64,000 nucleotides of DNA, from positions 13,392,001-13,456,000 of the forward strand of contig OU612073.1 of assembly GCA_914767715.1 (NCBI GenBank). Direction: 5' to 3'. Each line of letters begins with the position of its first letter. Position 1 is the stretch's first letter. Position numbers and translations under genes: made by a program. Below the pieces are notes generated by a model. That model saw only the letters and a program-made list of their open reading frames with translations. It made no database searches and had not been told where the DNA came from. The DNA is from Membranipora membranacea (Eukaryota; Bryozoa; Gymnolaemata; Cheilostomatida; Membraniporidae). Below, piece after piece: positions 12,722-24,360 of this stretch.

Positions 12722-12912
12722 AGAGACTTCGGGTCAATAGGCCACTGCCAAAAACCCACTGGCCATCACGCCACTGGTCTAAAAGCTACTGGCCATAAAG
12801 CCACTGGAAGATCCCACCCACCCTTTGCAAATAAATATTTTAATTGACTCCACCCGAGCATCTTCTCACACATTTTTTCTGTACCGCAACCCAAAATTAA
12901 TAAATAAAATTG
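12722..12912. mobile_element. Second copy of the 15-bp-repeat foldback-like element (left end only)
   Basis: This matches 25-215 in direct orientation, including the GACTTCGGGTCAATAGGCCA start and the ACTCCACCCGAGCATCTTCT segment. The interior and the right-hand repeat array are missing, so it is a truncated copy. Confidence 0.6.
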
Positions 12913-12989
12913 GGTGATCACCATATGAGTAATTTGATTGAAGTGCTAGGCTTCAGACTCTTTACTATAGGCATATATTGAAAGAAGGT

Positions 12990-13625
12990 TTAAGTTGGTT
13001 TTAATTAGTCATCCAACACCAGCCCATGCCCTTATATTCAGCGCAACAAACTATCTAGTTCAGATAAGTTCCATAAGGTACCATGATTCAACTGCATATG
13101 CCTAACGAGAGACAGCGAATATATTATCTACTCCATTTTGACAAAGTATATCAGATTCTTCGGCTTGACCAATAGTTTAAGTACAATGTGTTCGCTGTGG
13201 TGGGTTATTCATTGCTAATCATGTTGGTTCATAGTAGTGGTTGATGCTGATAGCAAAATACAACCATGATATTTAAACAGCTTTGATACACCACATGGCA
13301 TGCAAAGCTGAAAGTGCTGCATCAATTTTTTGCTTGTTATTCAAACCTTCCATACTGGAAAGATCCACCATGATCTTTCATAAGATTAGGACAAGGAAAC
13401 AAGCCACCCTGCTGACACCATGATCATCTTTACAAAAATTCTGTCATAAAACATTTTTTATTGTTCATCAAAACATAATATTTTTGTGAAACACTTAGGT
13501 CAATGATAGATTGCAGAATGAATGCCAGAACGTCATTTTTTGTTCACTACTAATCAGTGCACGCTATTAATCATTACACTAATCCTGGTTGAAGTGATTT
13601 TCTGGAGGGTTACGCCATTGCGATG
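12990..13625. repeat. Duplicated noncoding block, copy 2
   Basis: Direct-orientation match to 1138-1760 with small indels. It ends where the reverse-transcriptase relic begins. No gene is seen in it. Confidence 0.6.
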
Positions 13626-13629
13626 GGCT

Positions 13630-13880
13630 AGGCTCCTTACTCTCACTGTGACATATTTCCTCCGATGCCGCAAGCCTTCAACTTATTGTGTAGTAAAACA
13701 TGGGATACACAGTCAAATGCCTGTTTAAAATCCAGAAAAAGTAATGTCTTAACATTTCCATTAATTTTCTCCACCTAAGAGACTGAAATAATTTTAAATA
13801 AACTGTCTGAACAAGAATGGCCTTTTCTAAATCCACATTGAAGCTCATGGATCCTGTCTAGGCTTATTATCAAGCATAGA
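13630..13880 (-). pseudogene. Non-LTR retrotransposon reverse-transcriptase fragment
   Basis: Read on the minus strand, the fragment contains QCGFRKGHSCSD followed by LDFKQAFDCVSHVLLHNKL and GIGG. These are the conserved LINE reverse-transcriptase blocks (Q-GFR-G and the first catalytic Asp in LDFKQAFD). An in-frame TAG between the two blocks and a stop soon after show it is dead. It lies about 0.5 kb upstream of the first surviving exon of receptor B, where the CUB-like exon would be expected. Confidence 0.75.
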
Positions 13881-14138
13881 CATAATTATAAACCTAGACT
13901 GGACACTTAATTGAGCATAAACATTGACGCACTGAGATTTCTTTACCATTGATTTTATTCATAACCCATTCACTTTTATTACTTGGTCATTTTTGTTTGG
14001 GTTTTGAGTTTGAAAACGGTTATAATCACAAGAATGAACATTTATAGCAATATTTTAATTCAAAGTCTGATTGAAAATGACCTAGTAAACAAACATAGAA
14101 CTGGATTGAAGCCTGGAAATCAATGATAACATCATTGC

Positions 14139-14164
14139 TACTACGTAACTACGTAACTACGTAA
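14139..14164. repeat. Short CTACGTAA tandem repeat
   Basis: Three head-to-tail copies of an 8-bp unit (CTACGTAA) in the otherwise featureless 13,900-14,400 stretch. Confidence 0.6.
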
Positions 14165-14414
14165 CAATCATGTCATAACCTCACCCGCAATCAAGACTTG
14201 TCTCAGATTAGCTGTTTATGACATCCTGTCTAGGCTTATTATTAATTACGCGATGATTGCATTTTTCTATTGAGTTTGCCTGCATGGCATCTGAAAGAGA
14301 TCGAGCAATAATTTTCATACCATTATAATAAATATGTTATTGTTATAAAAATATTCCATAATCTCACTTCATAAGATGTATACCAAAATATGATGAATAA
14401 TATTTATTTTTTAG

Positions 14415-17400
14415 TCCAACAGTGCAATACCAACATAAAACATTTGGACAAGCTACAGTTTAGAAGTTTTGGTCTTCTAAATTACAAAGCCTCTTGTCTC
14501 AAAGGGTTCGAATTACTTCACAAAATCGATTCTTTCCTCTGCAAAAATCAGCGATGGGATCCTCCGCTTGAATGTGTTGATGTCCCCAATAACATTACAG
14601 ATGCAGGTAATAAATTTATTTCAAGAATTCTTATTCTCTAACCTATCCCTAATTGTCAACTGGACTGATTGACTCAGAATTACTTGGCATAGTATTTTGT
14701 TGATCGTTATTTCAAGTAATTGATTTAGCCCAAATTATCAATGCACTATGTTTAAATCCTTCATTATCTTACCCTACCAGTCTACACCCTTGATATATAA
14801 TGTGTTGACAATCAATGACTAGGTAAAGGTATTAACCTTCACTGATTAGTTTGTAGCTCTCAAAAAAAAACTTGATGTAATTTCCTTTTATTTTATAGGT
14901 GACTTTCTTCTGACGACAACTGATTCGAGCTTTAAAAGCGATCATAGGACACACGTTCGAGAAAAATCGGAAACTCGTAATGATTCTCAAATGAAAGTAG
15001 TTACTGATTCATCAACTGCCATTATTTCTATTATCGCAATCACTCTGAGTTTGGTGACAGCTATTACGATGATACTAATCATATACTTCAAATTTAGGCA
15101 AGTAAATATATTTCAGTGCTTGAAACAAGAGTTTTGACAATTAGATCTTTCTCTGTAGTCAAAACTTGAGCTTTAGTGAAATATTCCATGCTGTCGACAG
15201 ATAGTCAACTTCTACTGTTTCGGTCGATGAATAGCTAGGACAAAGTTAAAAGAGAGTTTACACAGTCTCTTTACTCTGAGGAAAGTATGGTATTCCAAGT
15301 CACAAACATCCATTGTATTCAACCAATCGGATTAGGATGTATGTATGTATGTGTTCATTTCACAACCAAAATATCATTTTCCAGTGAAAGAAATGATAAA
15401 ACTAGGTTGGTTATAGAAAAAAAGTATTTCATGCATTATAATGCCAATTGAAAAACTGAATAAAACTCTTCTTGCGCTTCTCAGTTCGATTACATATTGT
15501 ACTATTGCTTACATCATGCTTCAAATCATTTTGATAATGTGATATAGGTCTGGTGTTATTCTCATATTTTTCACTTCTAGGGCGAGAACTCTAATACCTG
15601 CCAGAAAACAACTAACCCAACCAAGAGTAAAAGGTTTGTTATTTATCAACACATATATTTATATAATGAGGTCAGGATGATTTAAACCCTGTATCGATGA
15701 ACTTACATGACACTCATTGATTGATTGATGAATACATCTTGTTCAGAAGCAATAGAGTTATTTATATATTCTTTATTTACCACAGTGGTTAATTAGTTAG
15801 GCGTGATGTCATCCCTAAATGGAAAATGAATACAAAATATGGAATGATCATTTGATAGGCCTAACGGCCTTCTAAGGCTGTCTCAGATATGTCTATAGCC
15901 AACAAAAAAACATAAGTAAACAAAGGGGATGAAAAACCTGGTACAATCTGGCCTGAAAGATATTTCAACATTTAACGGCTACCCAAAGATCATTGCATGT
16001 TATAGTCAGCCAGTTATTTATGATAAAGTCATTTCAGATTTGCACGTTACAAAATTTCAATGTTCTACATTGCATGAATTATTGATGGCAGAAAGAGAGT
16101 CTTCCATAAGGGAAGGAAATTCACGTTCTCTCAGGATGTACAATTAAAGAAATACTGGTAGTTGGCGATAGTGTTATAATTTATTGAAATGTTGTCCTGA
16201 GGTGTCTGTGGGCTGTTTACCTTTTTGCTGTGGGCTTAGTAAGATATGGACTGAGATAAAACAAGTTACATCGCCATTGCCAACGGTCAAACATAATGTA
16301 CCAAACAATATTAAATTTTGCACTGATCACCTTAATATCATCCAATGATGATTGAGCGAGTGCTAACTTCTGTCAACCTTTCTTTTATAATAATACTTCA
16401 TATATGTAGGCTGCTCAGGCTTGCAATGATATGATAGAAGAGGCGCAAATGTGTCTTCTGTTTCACTTTCCATACTACTGGCATCCTTGCATCCCATTTT
16501 GTTCAGCAGTAGGTTCAGCTTATCACCACGCATGTAATCCTCTGGACAGAGCCGGCAGGCACACCTTACCTCATCATCAGCCGCATAGGCAAATATATCC
16601 GTCTCATTAGTAGAGAACTGTTGACATAAGTCTACGCAGTCAAAAGGTGATATAAATTTTTCTTCTGTTGTTGCCAGCCAATACATATCTAAAATTGAAA
16701 TGTTAGAATACACATCACCATCAACATCTTTTAAGATCAAGCAGTGAAAGATCTAGATTAGCAAATTTGGAATTTATAGCAATGAATGATATCAAATTCA
16801 CTCTACAAGTTTAACAATCTAATTCAAGATGAATCTTTTTACATCATGACGTGTAGATCCAACTCATCTCACCTGGGTACTTAGGAGAAGGCCATGTACA
16901 CGTCCGGATTTGGGTAACGCTGTAAGCTGCAGCACGAAATAATGAAAAGATTACAAGATTAACCAAGAAAATGAGTTTAGCGTCCTTCATTCTAATTCTA
17001 AGCTGACACAAACTATATCAGAACAGCTTTGACTTGCTGTGTAAAACTTCACTTCTTTTATACCGCTAGCAAATTAATCCTATAACCTTAAAAGTTATCA
17101 TGTATTAATCTGTGCTCATTGTGGTTTTGTCAAGATGGTTGCGCATTTGTGGTAAAAAAGTCAAGTATCATATTGTCAAAAGGGACAGTTTGACAGATGC
17201 CTCATCATTAATATTCCTAGTTTGCAGTGAAACTAGCAGCGCTCATCTGATTAATCACTATGGAATGTGATAACATGATGGATAAAGAGAAAATGCAGTC
17301 GACTTTTACTACTGCCTGATCCCCCTTCTCAGCTTCATTATACCAATAGCATAATTTATTATCAATTTCATGTTACCCATCAAATGGGGATGAAACAGCG

Positions 17401-18172
17401 AATGAATTCTGTTTTGTGACCGGTACATTTTAGTATAGGTTAAACTCAGCAAAGCCTGATCCAAATCATTCTGATTGTACTCTTTGATTTTCTATTTAAT
17501 CTAGATTGTGATGAGGAGGCTGTCTTGACCGAGGCAAACATCAATTCTCTGTCAGATTATGAATTCATCCAGCGAACTGATCCCTATCTGGATTATTGTG
17601 AGATAGACGATATGTTAAGTGATCTGGACCGAAATATCTCTGATAAAGGCACCAAAACATCTGCAATAAGTCGAGCATCTAAAGAAGCAACTAATACAAA
17701 CATGATGTCTGAGACCTCATTCACTGAAAACTTGGAAATTCCTTCTGCCGATTTGCTGGGATCTATTTCTCGAGAATTTAGCAAAAGGGGGATAAATCTG
17801 CAAAACAAAGTGAAGTGTTCAGATTTCTCTAACAAAAAAACAACCAACTATGGTGCCGAAAGAAAAAAACCTCCTAATACGCCTCCGATGCCTTGTCGGG
17901 GATTTAGGGGTATGAGAGTCTTCTCCCAGCGACCACAAACAGCTGAAGCTGAAGTACACAGAGACAGTTCTCTAGAAAACAATAAATCTCTGCAAACAAG
18001 ACATCAACATCAACATGATCAGAAAAGCGTGTCTGAAAATTGTTGTAGTGCAGTCCACAACGGGACGATTACAAAAAATGCTGATCATGACAATCCGCAG
18101 CCAAAAAAAACATCAAAAACTACTCCACCAGTTGTAAGCTGTGATTTTGAAGATGCTCTCAGTGTTTACTGA
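14415..18172 (+). CDS. Receptor B: sushi-TM-ITAM-like tail, 5' end missing, tail cut short
   Basis: Exons 14,415-14,606 (sushi/CCP, four cysteines, RWDPPLEC), 14,899-15,097 (stalk and transmembrane helix), 15,581-15,633 (juxtamembrane) and 17,505-18,172 (cytoplasmic) keep one open frame with matching phases. The transmembrane exon uses a GC donor (AG|GCAAGT), where paralogues have GT. The tail keeps YEFI-x8-YCEI and PPMPCR but lacks the YxxM of copies A and C. It stops at TGA (18,170-18,172), where paralogues read CGA and run about 11 codons further. No CUB-like exon or signal exon is visible upstream, and a LINE relic occupies that place. It could be a 5'-truncated gene using a distant start, or a decaying copy. 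S2 is nested antisense in the 15,634-17,504 intron. Confidence 0.6.
16363..16990 (-). CDS. S2: small secreted eight-cysteine protein nested in receptor B
   Basis: Exons 16,873-16,990 and 16,363-16,688 (minus) join in phase 1 to 147 aa. MKDAKLIFLVNLVIFSLF... is a clear signal peptide; the mature part begins near Ala-Tyr-Ser. Cysteines: RTC in exon 1, then CVDLC, CACRLC, MGC and YHCKPE, eight in all. The C-terminus is basic (KYYYKRKVDRS). No membrane helix or known domain is certain. Exons are nearly identical to S4 at 34.8-35.4 kb and more distant from S1 and S3. AATAAA on the minus strand lies at 16,180-16,185, about 180 bp past the stop. It is transcribed opposite to its host receptor. Confidence 0.8.
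17056..17140 (-). promoter_or_regulatory. Promoter of secreted gene S2 (TATA plus conserved block)
   Basis: A TATAAAA box (plus-strand 17,056-17,062) lies about 66 bp before the ATG at 16,990. The conserved upstream block containing TGTGCTCATTGTGGTTTTGT is at 17,111-17,137. Both are shared with S4 at the same spacing, and with S1 and S3 more loosely. Confidence 0.55.
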
Positions 18173-19180
18173 GTTTATACCCTTGATGATCATGAAATTA
18201 TGTAGTTTTTTGTTACAAAATCACCAGACTACATCATGTACTGTTTTGGTACCGAATTGGCATATAGCATTTGGCAAGTCTGAAGTGCAAATTATTTGGT
18301 AAGAACTGTTTGCCTTTTCTGATTTATACATTATATAGTAATTCAGCCCAGAAAACACTTGATAAAGCAGATGGGTTGAATCACATTTTTTACAGTTGAC
18401 GTAATAAGTGGTTTTCACAATCTTACTAATCCAGAGATTTGTGGTGCACTCGGTGTCAATCACTGTAACACCTCTTTATTGATTAGAAATACTTGTCTCC
18501 ACATCATATCCCCCCCCCCCCCATCTATTTTGCATCCTTTTATGTATTTGTCTTGGTAATTTTCTTTGATCATGGCATTGTTATGTAGCTAAAAATAATT
18601 AAAATCCAAGGCTATTAAATCGGGGCAATACTCTTTCAGGGTGTCAGGGTACAAAATTCCTTATTTGATACCCTCTGTCTATCTCATAGCGTCCGAAGCA
18701 ACTCCAATCAAAACAAATCCGCTAGTCAAAAACTGTATTCACAAACACAGTGCTAACCCAACACTTGATGACTATGACTTTTGATTGCAGTTTTTTGCAG
18801 TTTACGATAATAATTAAGCTGAATACAAGGATGTGCTTTATCCTTTGTTCTGCTTACCATTCATCTGATTGGTTGACTGGTATTGTTGTTATGCAAATCA
18901 ATAGGAATTTATTTGAATAGCATTGTGCTGCGGGTTTCCTGCTAATGCAAAATAAGAGGCTTAGAAGAGCGTCAAGGTTTCACCTTAATCCATGCAACAG
19001 GTATTTGACTGCTCATGGTTAATAGGCAGGTGGTGAATTCAGAATTTTTGCATTTGACGTCATTGTGAATTTTCACAATGAATGTACTTATGGTCGATGG
19101 TTTGGTAGCACCTACTAGAACTAGAACTACTTATCTTTGTCCCATCCTGTTGATACTGTCATTTCATTATTCATCACACC
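18173..19180 (+). repeat. 3' flank of module B, paralogous to the module C and A flanks
   Basis: The 1 kb after receptor B matches 36,594-37,565 in direct orientation and 2.9-3.67 kb in inverse orientation. Shared features include the downstream remainder of the tail codons, GATGGGTTGAATCACA and GCTGAATACAAGGATGTGCT. A 12-C run at about 18,511 is private. No gene is seen. Confidence 0.6.
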
Positions 19181-19700
19181 ACCAAAAGAGGCTAAGTGAC
19201 ACATATTATATGGAATAGAGCAACATATCTGATCCAGACAACCACAAGGAAATTTACCTCGAATTTAGGGAATGCCTTTCTCTTCTTCAATCAGTCCACA
19301 AGTCCAGTAATGCATCACAGCTACCGCTTGTTAACTTTCATAAAGCACCTTGATACTGGCATTCCAACAATGAATAACATAAAAGCTGCCCAATAACTGA
19401 ATCCAATTGCTGACGCAAAGGTTTTTACTGATAGATTTTCTCCATTAACAGTCATACTGTGTATTTTACATCTGATCCATTTATTAGTTTCAGTGTTTAA
19501 TCACTCACATTAATGTACCATGAAATATTTTTTATAATTTTAGGTGCATTGCATAGTAATCCGCAAACTAGGGTGAGATTACCTGAAAGACCTACATGTG
19601 AAGTAGCTGCAGCAACAATTTATATAATACAATTTTGTTATGTATGTTGTTCCCTACTTTAATTGATAAATGTATGTATTGGTGAATGTATTTTTTATAG
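19181..19700. other. Intergenic stretch between modules B and D
   Basis: No CUB-like exon or signal exon was found ahead of the receptor D sushi exon. A possible acceptor precedes GTGCATTGCATAGTAATCC at about 19,545, but the short piece could not be tied to a protein. Confidence 0.35.
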
Positions 19701-22700
19701 TACAGTCATGTGATACCAACATCAGACATTTGAACAAGACAGCCTTACAGAATGTCGGTTATCAACAATACAATCTCTTGTCTGAATGGGTTCGAACTAC
19801 TTCACAAGGTCAGAACGTTCCGCTGCAAAGATCAGAAATGGGATCCTCCTCTTGAGTGTACTTTGGCCAATAACTCAGATGCTCAAACACCAGTGACAGG
19901 TAAAGTTACCTCAACTTTCCTTTGCTCTTTTTTTATTCACTTGAACACCGTATGTCGTAGACATTAATGACATGTTTAAAGGCCAGTTTGTCTTGTTTTT
20001 TTTATGGAAAAAGAGAAGCTGTAATGATCATTTTATGTGGAAATGGAATGTGCTGATGCAGAATATTGTGATAATTATGGTAGCAGAGAACAAATTCTTA
20101 TATAGCACACTTGACCACTGAGAAATATCGTTGTTCTATTTATGGAAATTTTAAAAGCAACAAACAGGAGGGGGTAGGCTGTAAAAGGGGGACAAGTATG
20201 GCATTACATTTATTAACCATTGGTTTTGCTTGTCACCAGCTGTTGCCAGTATGATTTATCCTCATGCACCATCTGCTTTGCCTAGACCTTTAAATATAAA
20301 TTTTAAACTCACCAACTCATATACAGGACACTGAAATTTTGCCTGGTTCACATAACTAAAAATAGATCACCATCTCTTATCAAAAGAAAGACTGAGAACT
20401 GTATCCTCTTACTGTATGAATAACAATAAATAAGGAATACATTTTTGTTTCAGACAATCATATTTTCTTTGATTTTATTCGAATCTAAAAATAACTTTTT
20501 TTTCTTCAAGAGAATGAGCATTCTAACATTCTCTTGCTGTTCACTTCTTTGCAGTGACAACTAATACTCCAAATGATGGAGATCATAGAGCTCATGATGG
20601 GGAACAATATTCAAACACTAATGAGGATAATACAAAAAGTGGTACTGATTCAGCCGTGCCATAATCAGCTCTGATTTTATCAATTATTGCAATCACTCTG
20701 AACTTGATGGCAGTTGCTGCTGTGTTGCTGATTTCGTACTGTTTTATAAAAAGGTGAGTAAATAAATTAGAAATAATCAAGCATTTTCATTTGCCTATCT
20801 GTGTAGTCAGCAAAGTTTAATACAAATGGCACTAGACACAAAAGCAATACTTAGCAAAGACTTCCACTCAAGAAATTCAGTTTCAAATTTGGCTTTTTAG
20901 GAGCTTGTTGTAAAGTTGGTGGGGGGAGGGTTAAAATATGGAGAGATATTCCACTGTTGCTGTCAGTGGCCAAATAGGAAGGTAAATGCATTTATTAAGT
21001 TAATTCAGGATATCAAGTACTTTGGTAGATAGACATGTACACCATTTACTCTGGTAATATTTGCAATCAAATCAGCAAAAATTAAATGAGTAAAGATGCC
21101 AGACTGTGGTCCCAAATGAAATGAAAGGAAAGATTTGACATTTGGGCACATCAACAACATGCCCGCGTATTTCCAATTCAGTTACAATACTTAGTTGTGC
21201 AAGCTTATGATCACAGGAAAGAAACTATCTGGATGAAGTTATACGGTGATTCTCACATTCTTTCAGATCTAAGAGCAGAGAGAAACTACCTGCCAGTCTA
21301 GGACTGACCCAACCAAATGTGCAAGATTCGTTAGCTACCAATACTTGTTCGCAATTACATATCCTTCTATTCATTTTTGTAAATAAAACATAGACTTTAT
21401 CCCCATCCTAAAATCGAAAATATGTAGTATTGAAGGCAGTACTGGGTAGCATATGAGAAATTCCTCATAGGGGCCTTCAGAGGATTTATGTGGTTTCTAA
21501 GCCCCAATTTGTCACACAAAAAACAGTACAATTTTTCCCATCCAGCTTCAATCACTGTATATTATACTAGATCCATATCCCTTCCTCTCTTTAGGAACAG
21601 TACGAATGCAAGAAGTGAATGCAATCACATAGGATATTGTCGACACCTGCACATCAAGTCACCTAACCAAATTGGTTTTTGTGAACCATTATTTTGTTAT
21701 CATTAACTATTTCAACCTCCATCCCTCATAGAAAAGTAGTCAAAGTGCCAGGCCAAAGGTTTCCTTGAGATAGATTTCTTTGGTTCAATGGCTAATCTCT
21801 AAGAGAAGAGTCATACAATACATTTTGCTGAACTTTAAACTCTGGCGTACCACACCGAAAATAGAATTTACAGCCGCAGATGGCCCGTTGCAATGCTTCA
21901 TCGGTTTCACTTTGATCAATTGGAACCATAACTGTAACAAACTATCTAAACTCACTTGCAATGATGGTTTTGTTTGACCTCAAAATATTGATTTGTAGAG
22001 AGTTTTAAATCTATAATAGATCATAAATCTACATGCTGTACGCCATTGAATATGGCTCAATGTGGCTTTTTTTGACAAGACATGCTAGGCTCGACGGAAT
22101 TTTCCACAAGTATCGCCTTTAGTGAATTATTAAATAATTGGAGGATAACTTTAAACATGATATGTGGGTGGAAGTGAGTCACATGCGATATTTTAAAGTC
22201 TATAGCATTACTCCTTGCCCATGTTAACCTCCATGATTGGGAGTCTCTATAATCAACGCTGGATCTGAAGGGAACTTCTCCTATCTGGCTTTGTCAAGAT
22301 TTTATTGTCCAAAAACCCCTGTCAAGATTGAACAAGATCGGTTACACACAATTCAATAGTGTGATGTTTTATAGAATTGTCATGTTCTCTATGCCTCGAT
22401 GCTAATGCTCCTTCAGTATCCTGTCTGGTTTACTATTATTAAGTATACAAGTTTAGCCCAGTATCAATGAACTTACATTGCACTCACAAGTCCTGTCGTA
22501 CATACCGATGTTTGAAAGTTTTCAATATTGTATTGGTGATCATGTCTAGAAGTTACTTGCACAGTTTAAACCTCCCAAATATTTGACATCGAGTCGCAGC
22601 AGTGACCCCTAAAATTTCATTTTAGGGCAAAATGTGCCCTTTTTAAATTGAGCCCTTTGTGCATTTTTATTGAGGCATTTGATTAGTTTTTGCTTTCACT

Positions 22701-23515
22701 ATATAGAGGAGGCATAGCATTAAATGGAGGAGTGACATTTTAGTAAAACTTTATGTTTTTAGGTACTGGTATCCTGTCTTTGAGTCATAAACTTGATTTT
22801 TGTAATAGTAATAGGGCCGTTTTTAACCCCTCATTCAATGCGACCCCGATAATGCAAGAACTTAAATTTCCAGTTCATTACATCATGTTGGTCTTGTACT
22901 TCTGTCACTTCCATCAATAATCTTACCAGCCTACAGGTTTGCATTGCATTTTCACACAACAATTCAGAAAGATGTCTGTCAAATTTGTGGTCAGCATGAC
23001 AAACAGCAGGAGATTGTCTAGATTTTGATTCAAGCGACTATTGATTATGGCTTTAAATCTTGAGATATTTGACTTTTTGTGACTAAACAAGCTTTATTTG
23101 GTCCAAAACATAGTTAATTCAGTTAATGTACAATTAATCAAGTTAGAAGCGGGCAGTTTAAAAAGTGTCGTGGTGTGAAACTTGAGTCAGACTAATAGCG
23201 GCGTGTCAGTGAAGGAATTTTTGAGATGGGACTGAAAATGCGATATATCACATTAAGAATATGCAGTACGTCTCATTTTTATTATTTAGAGTGGTATTTG
23301 TTAGACTCTATTGGAAAAAAATTAATTTCAGCATGCAGTTATACTGTAAATTTATTGTACTGTAAAGAATCCAATAGTTACTCATCATAACAGCAATAAA
23401 ATCACCTAATTCTTTAACATAAAACATGGCTAAAAAACTTAATTTATAATTGAAAAATATTATGTAAAATTGAAAATATTCAATCCATACGAAAATTTGC
23501 CTCCAATTAAAGAAT

Positions 23516-24183
23516 TCAGCTTTTGAAGAATATATCCAACTCAGGCTTGCAGGAATATGTTGTGTACCAGGAGAATTCATCTGTATTACTCATCAAACTT
23601 TTGTAATCCCTGCAACCCATTAGACTCAACAATAAGGTAACTTTATCACCACGCATGTAATCTTCTGGACAGAGACGGCAGGCACACCTGCGTTCATCAT
23701 AAGATGGATATGCAGCTATCCATGTCTCATCAGTGCCGAAATTCAGTTGACAATTGTCCATACAGTCAATGATTGAGATAAATTTTTCATCTGTTTGGGC
23801 CATCCAAAACATGTCTAAAAACGATAAAATAAAAAGTAGAAAATTTAGATTCCCTCGCACTTCAATCATAAGCATATCGTGAATAATCCATTTGTGAAAA
23901 ATTCACATGACCAAATTTGAATGCCAACATATATCATCAAATGAACAATACAGGTTTCACCATAAACATATAAATACTTTATATTTTTATGTTTATGGGT
24001 TTAACAGTCAAGCAGATACCGGTGACTATTTGCTCCAAAAGCATGCCCACAGCTCTGGCACAACTCACCTGGATTTTTTTGATGAGGTTGATTACAGATT
24101 CGGAAACGCTGGCCCTGAGCTCCATCACGAGGGAATGAGATGATGACAAGAGTTACCACACAAATCAGTTTGGCTCCTCTCAT
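23516..24183 (-). CDS. S3: small secreted eight-cysteine protein nested in dead receptor D
   Basis: Exons 24,069-24,183 and 23,516-23,814 (minus) join in phase 1 to 137 aa. Signal peptide MRGAKLICVVTLVIISF..., then RIC in exon 1, then CMDNC, CACRLC, MGC and SCKPELD in exon 2. The signal peptide carries one extra cysteine. The mature eight-cysteine plan and the DYMRGD segment match the other copies. The C-terminus is short (IFFKS) and resembles S1 more than S2/S4. AATAAA on the minus strand is near 23,278. Its open frame and splice sites are preserved although the surrounding receptor is a pseudogene, which suggests independent selection or recent decay of the host. Confidence 0.8.
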
Positions 24184-24271
24184 GATAGATTCGAGATTGA
24201 TCTGGAAAAAAATGTATTCTTACCAATGACTCCCACATTAAGTTGTGATCCATTTAGTCCCATCGCATTAC

Positions 24272-24360
24272 TTTTATATCACTCGAAGACTAATCCTAGG
24301 TCCTTATTGGTAATCACTTGATCAATTTCAACAATCTGTGCTCATTGTGGTTTTGTTAAG
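24272..24360 (-). promoter_or_regulatory. Promoter of secreted gene S3 (TATA plus conserved block)
   Basis: TATAAAA (plus-strand 24,272-24,278) is about 90 bp before the ATG at 24,183. The conserved block with TCTGTGCTCATTGTGGTTTT lies at 24,335-24,360. A TAATCCTAGG element between them is shared, inverted, with S1. Confidence 0.5.

Noticed and set aside
14139-14164. Possible CRISPR-like repeat
   Set aside because: Only three contiguous 8-bp units without spacers in clearly eukaryotic DNA.
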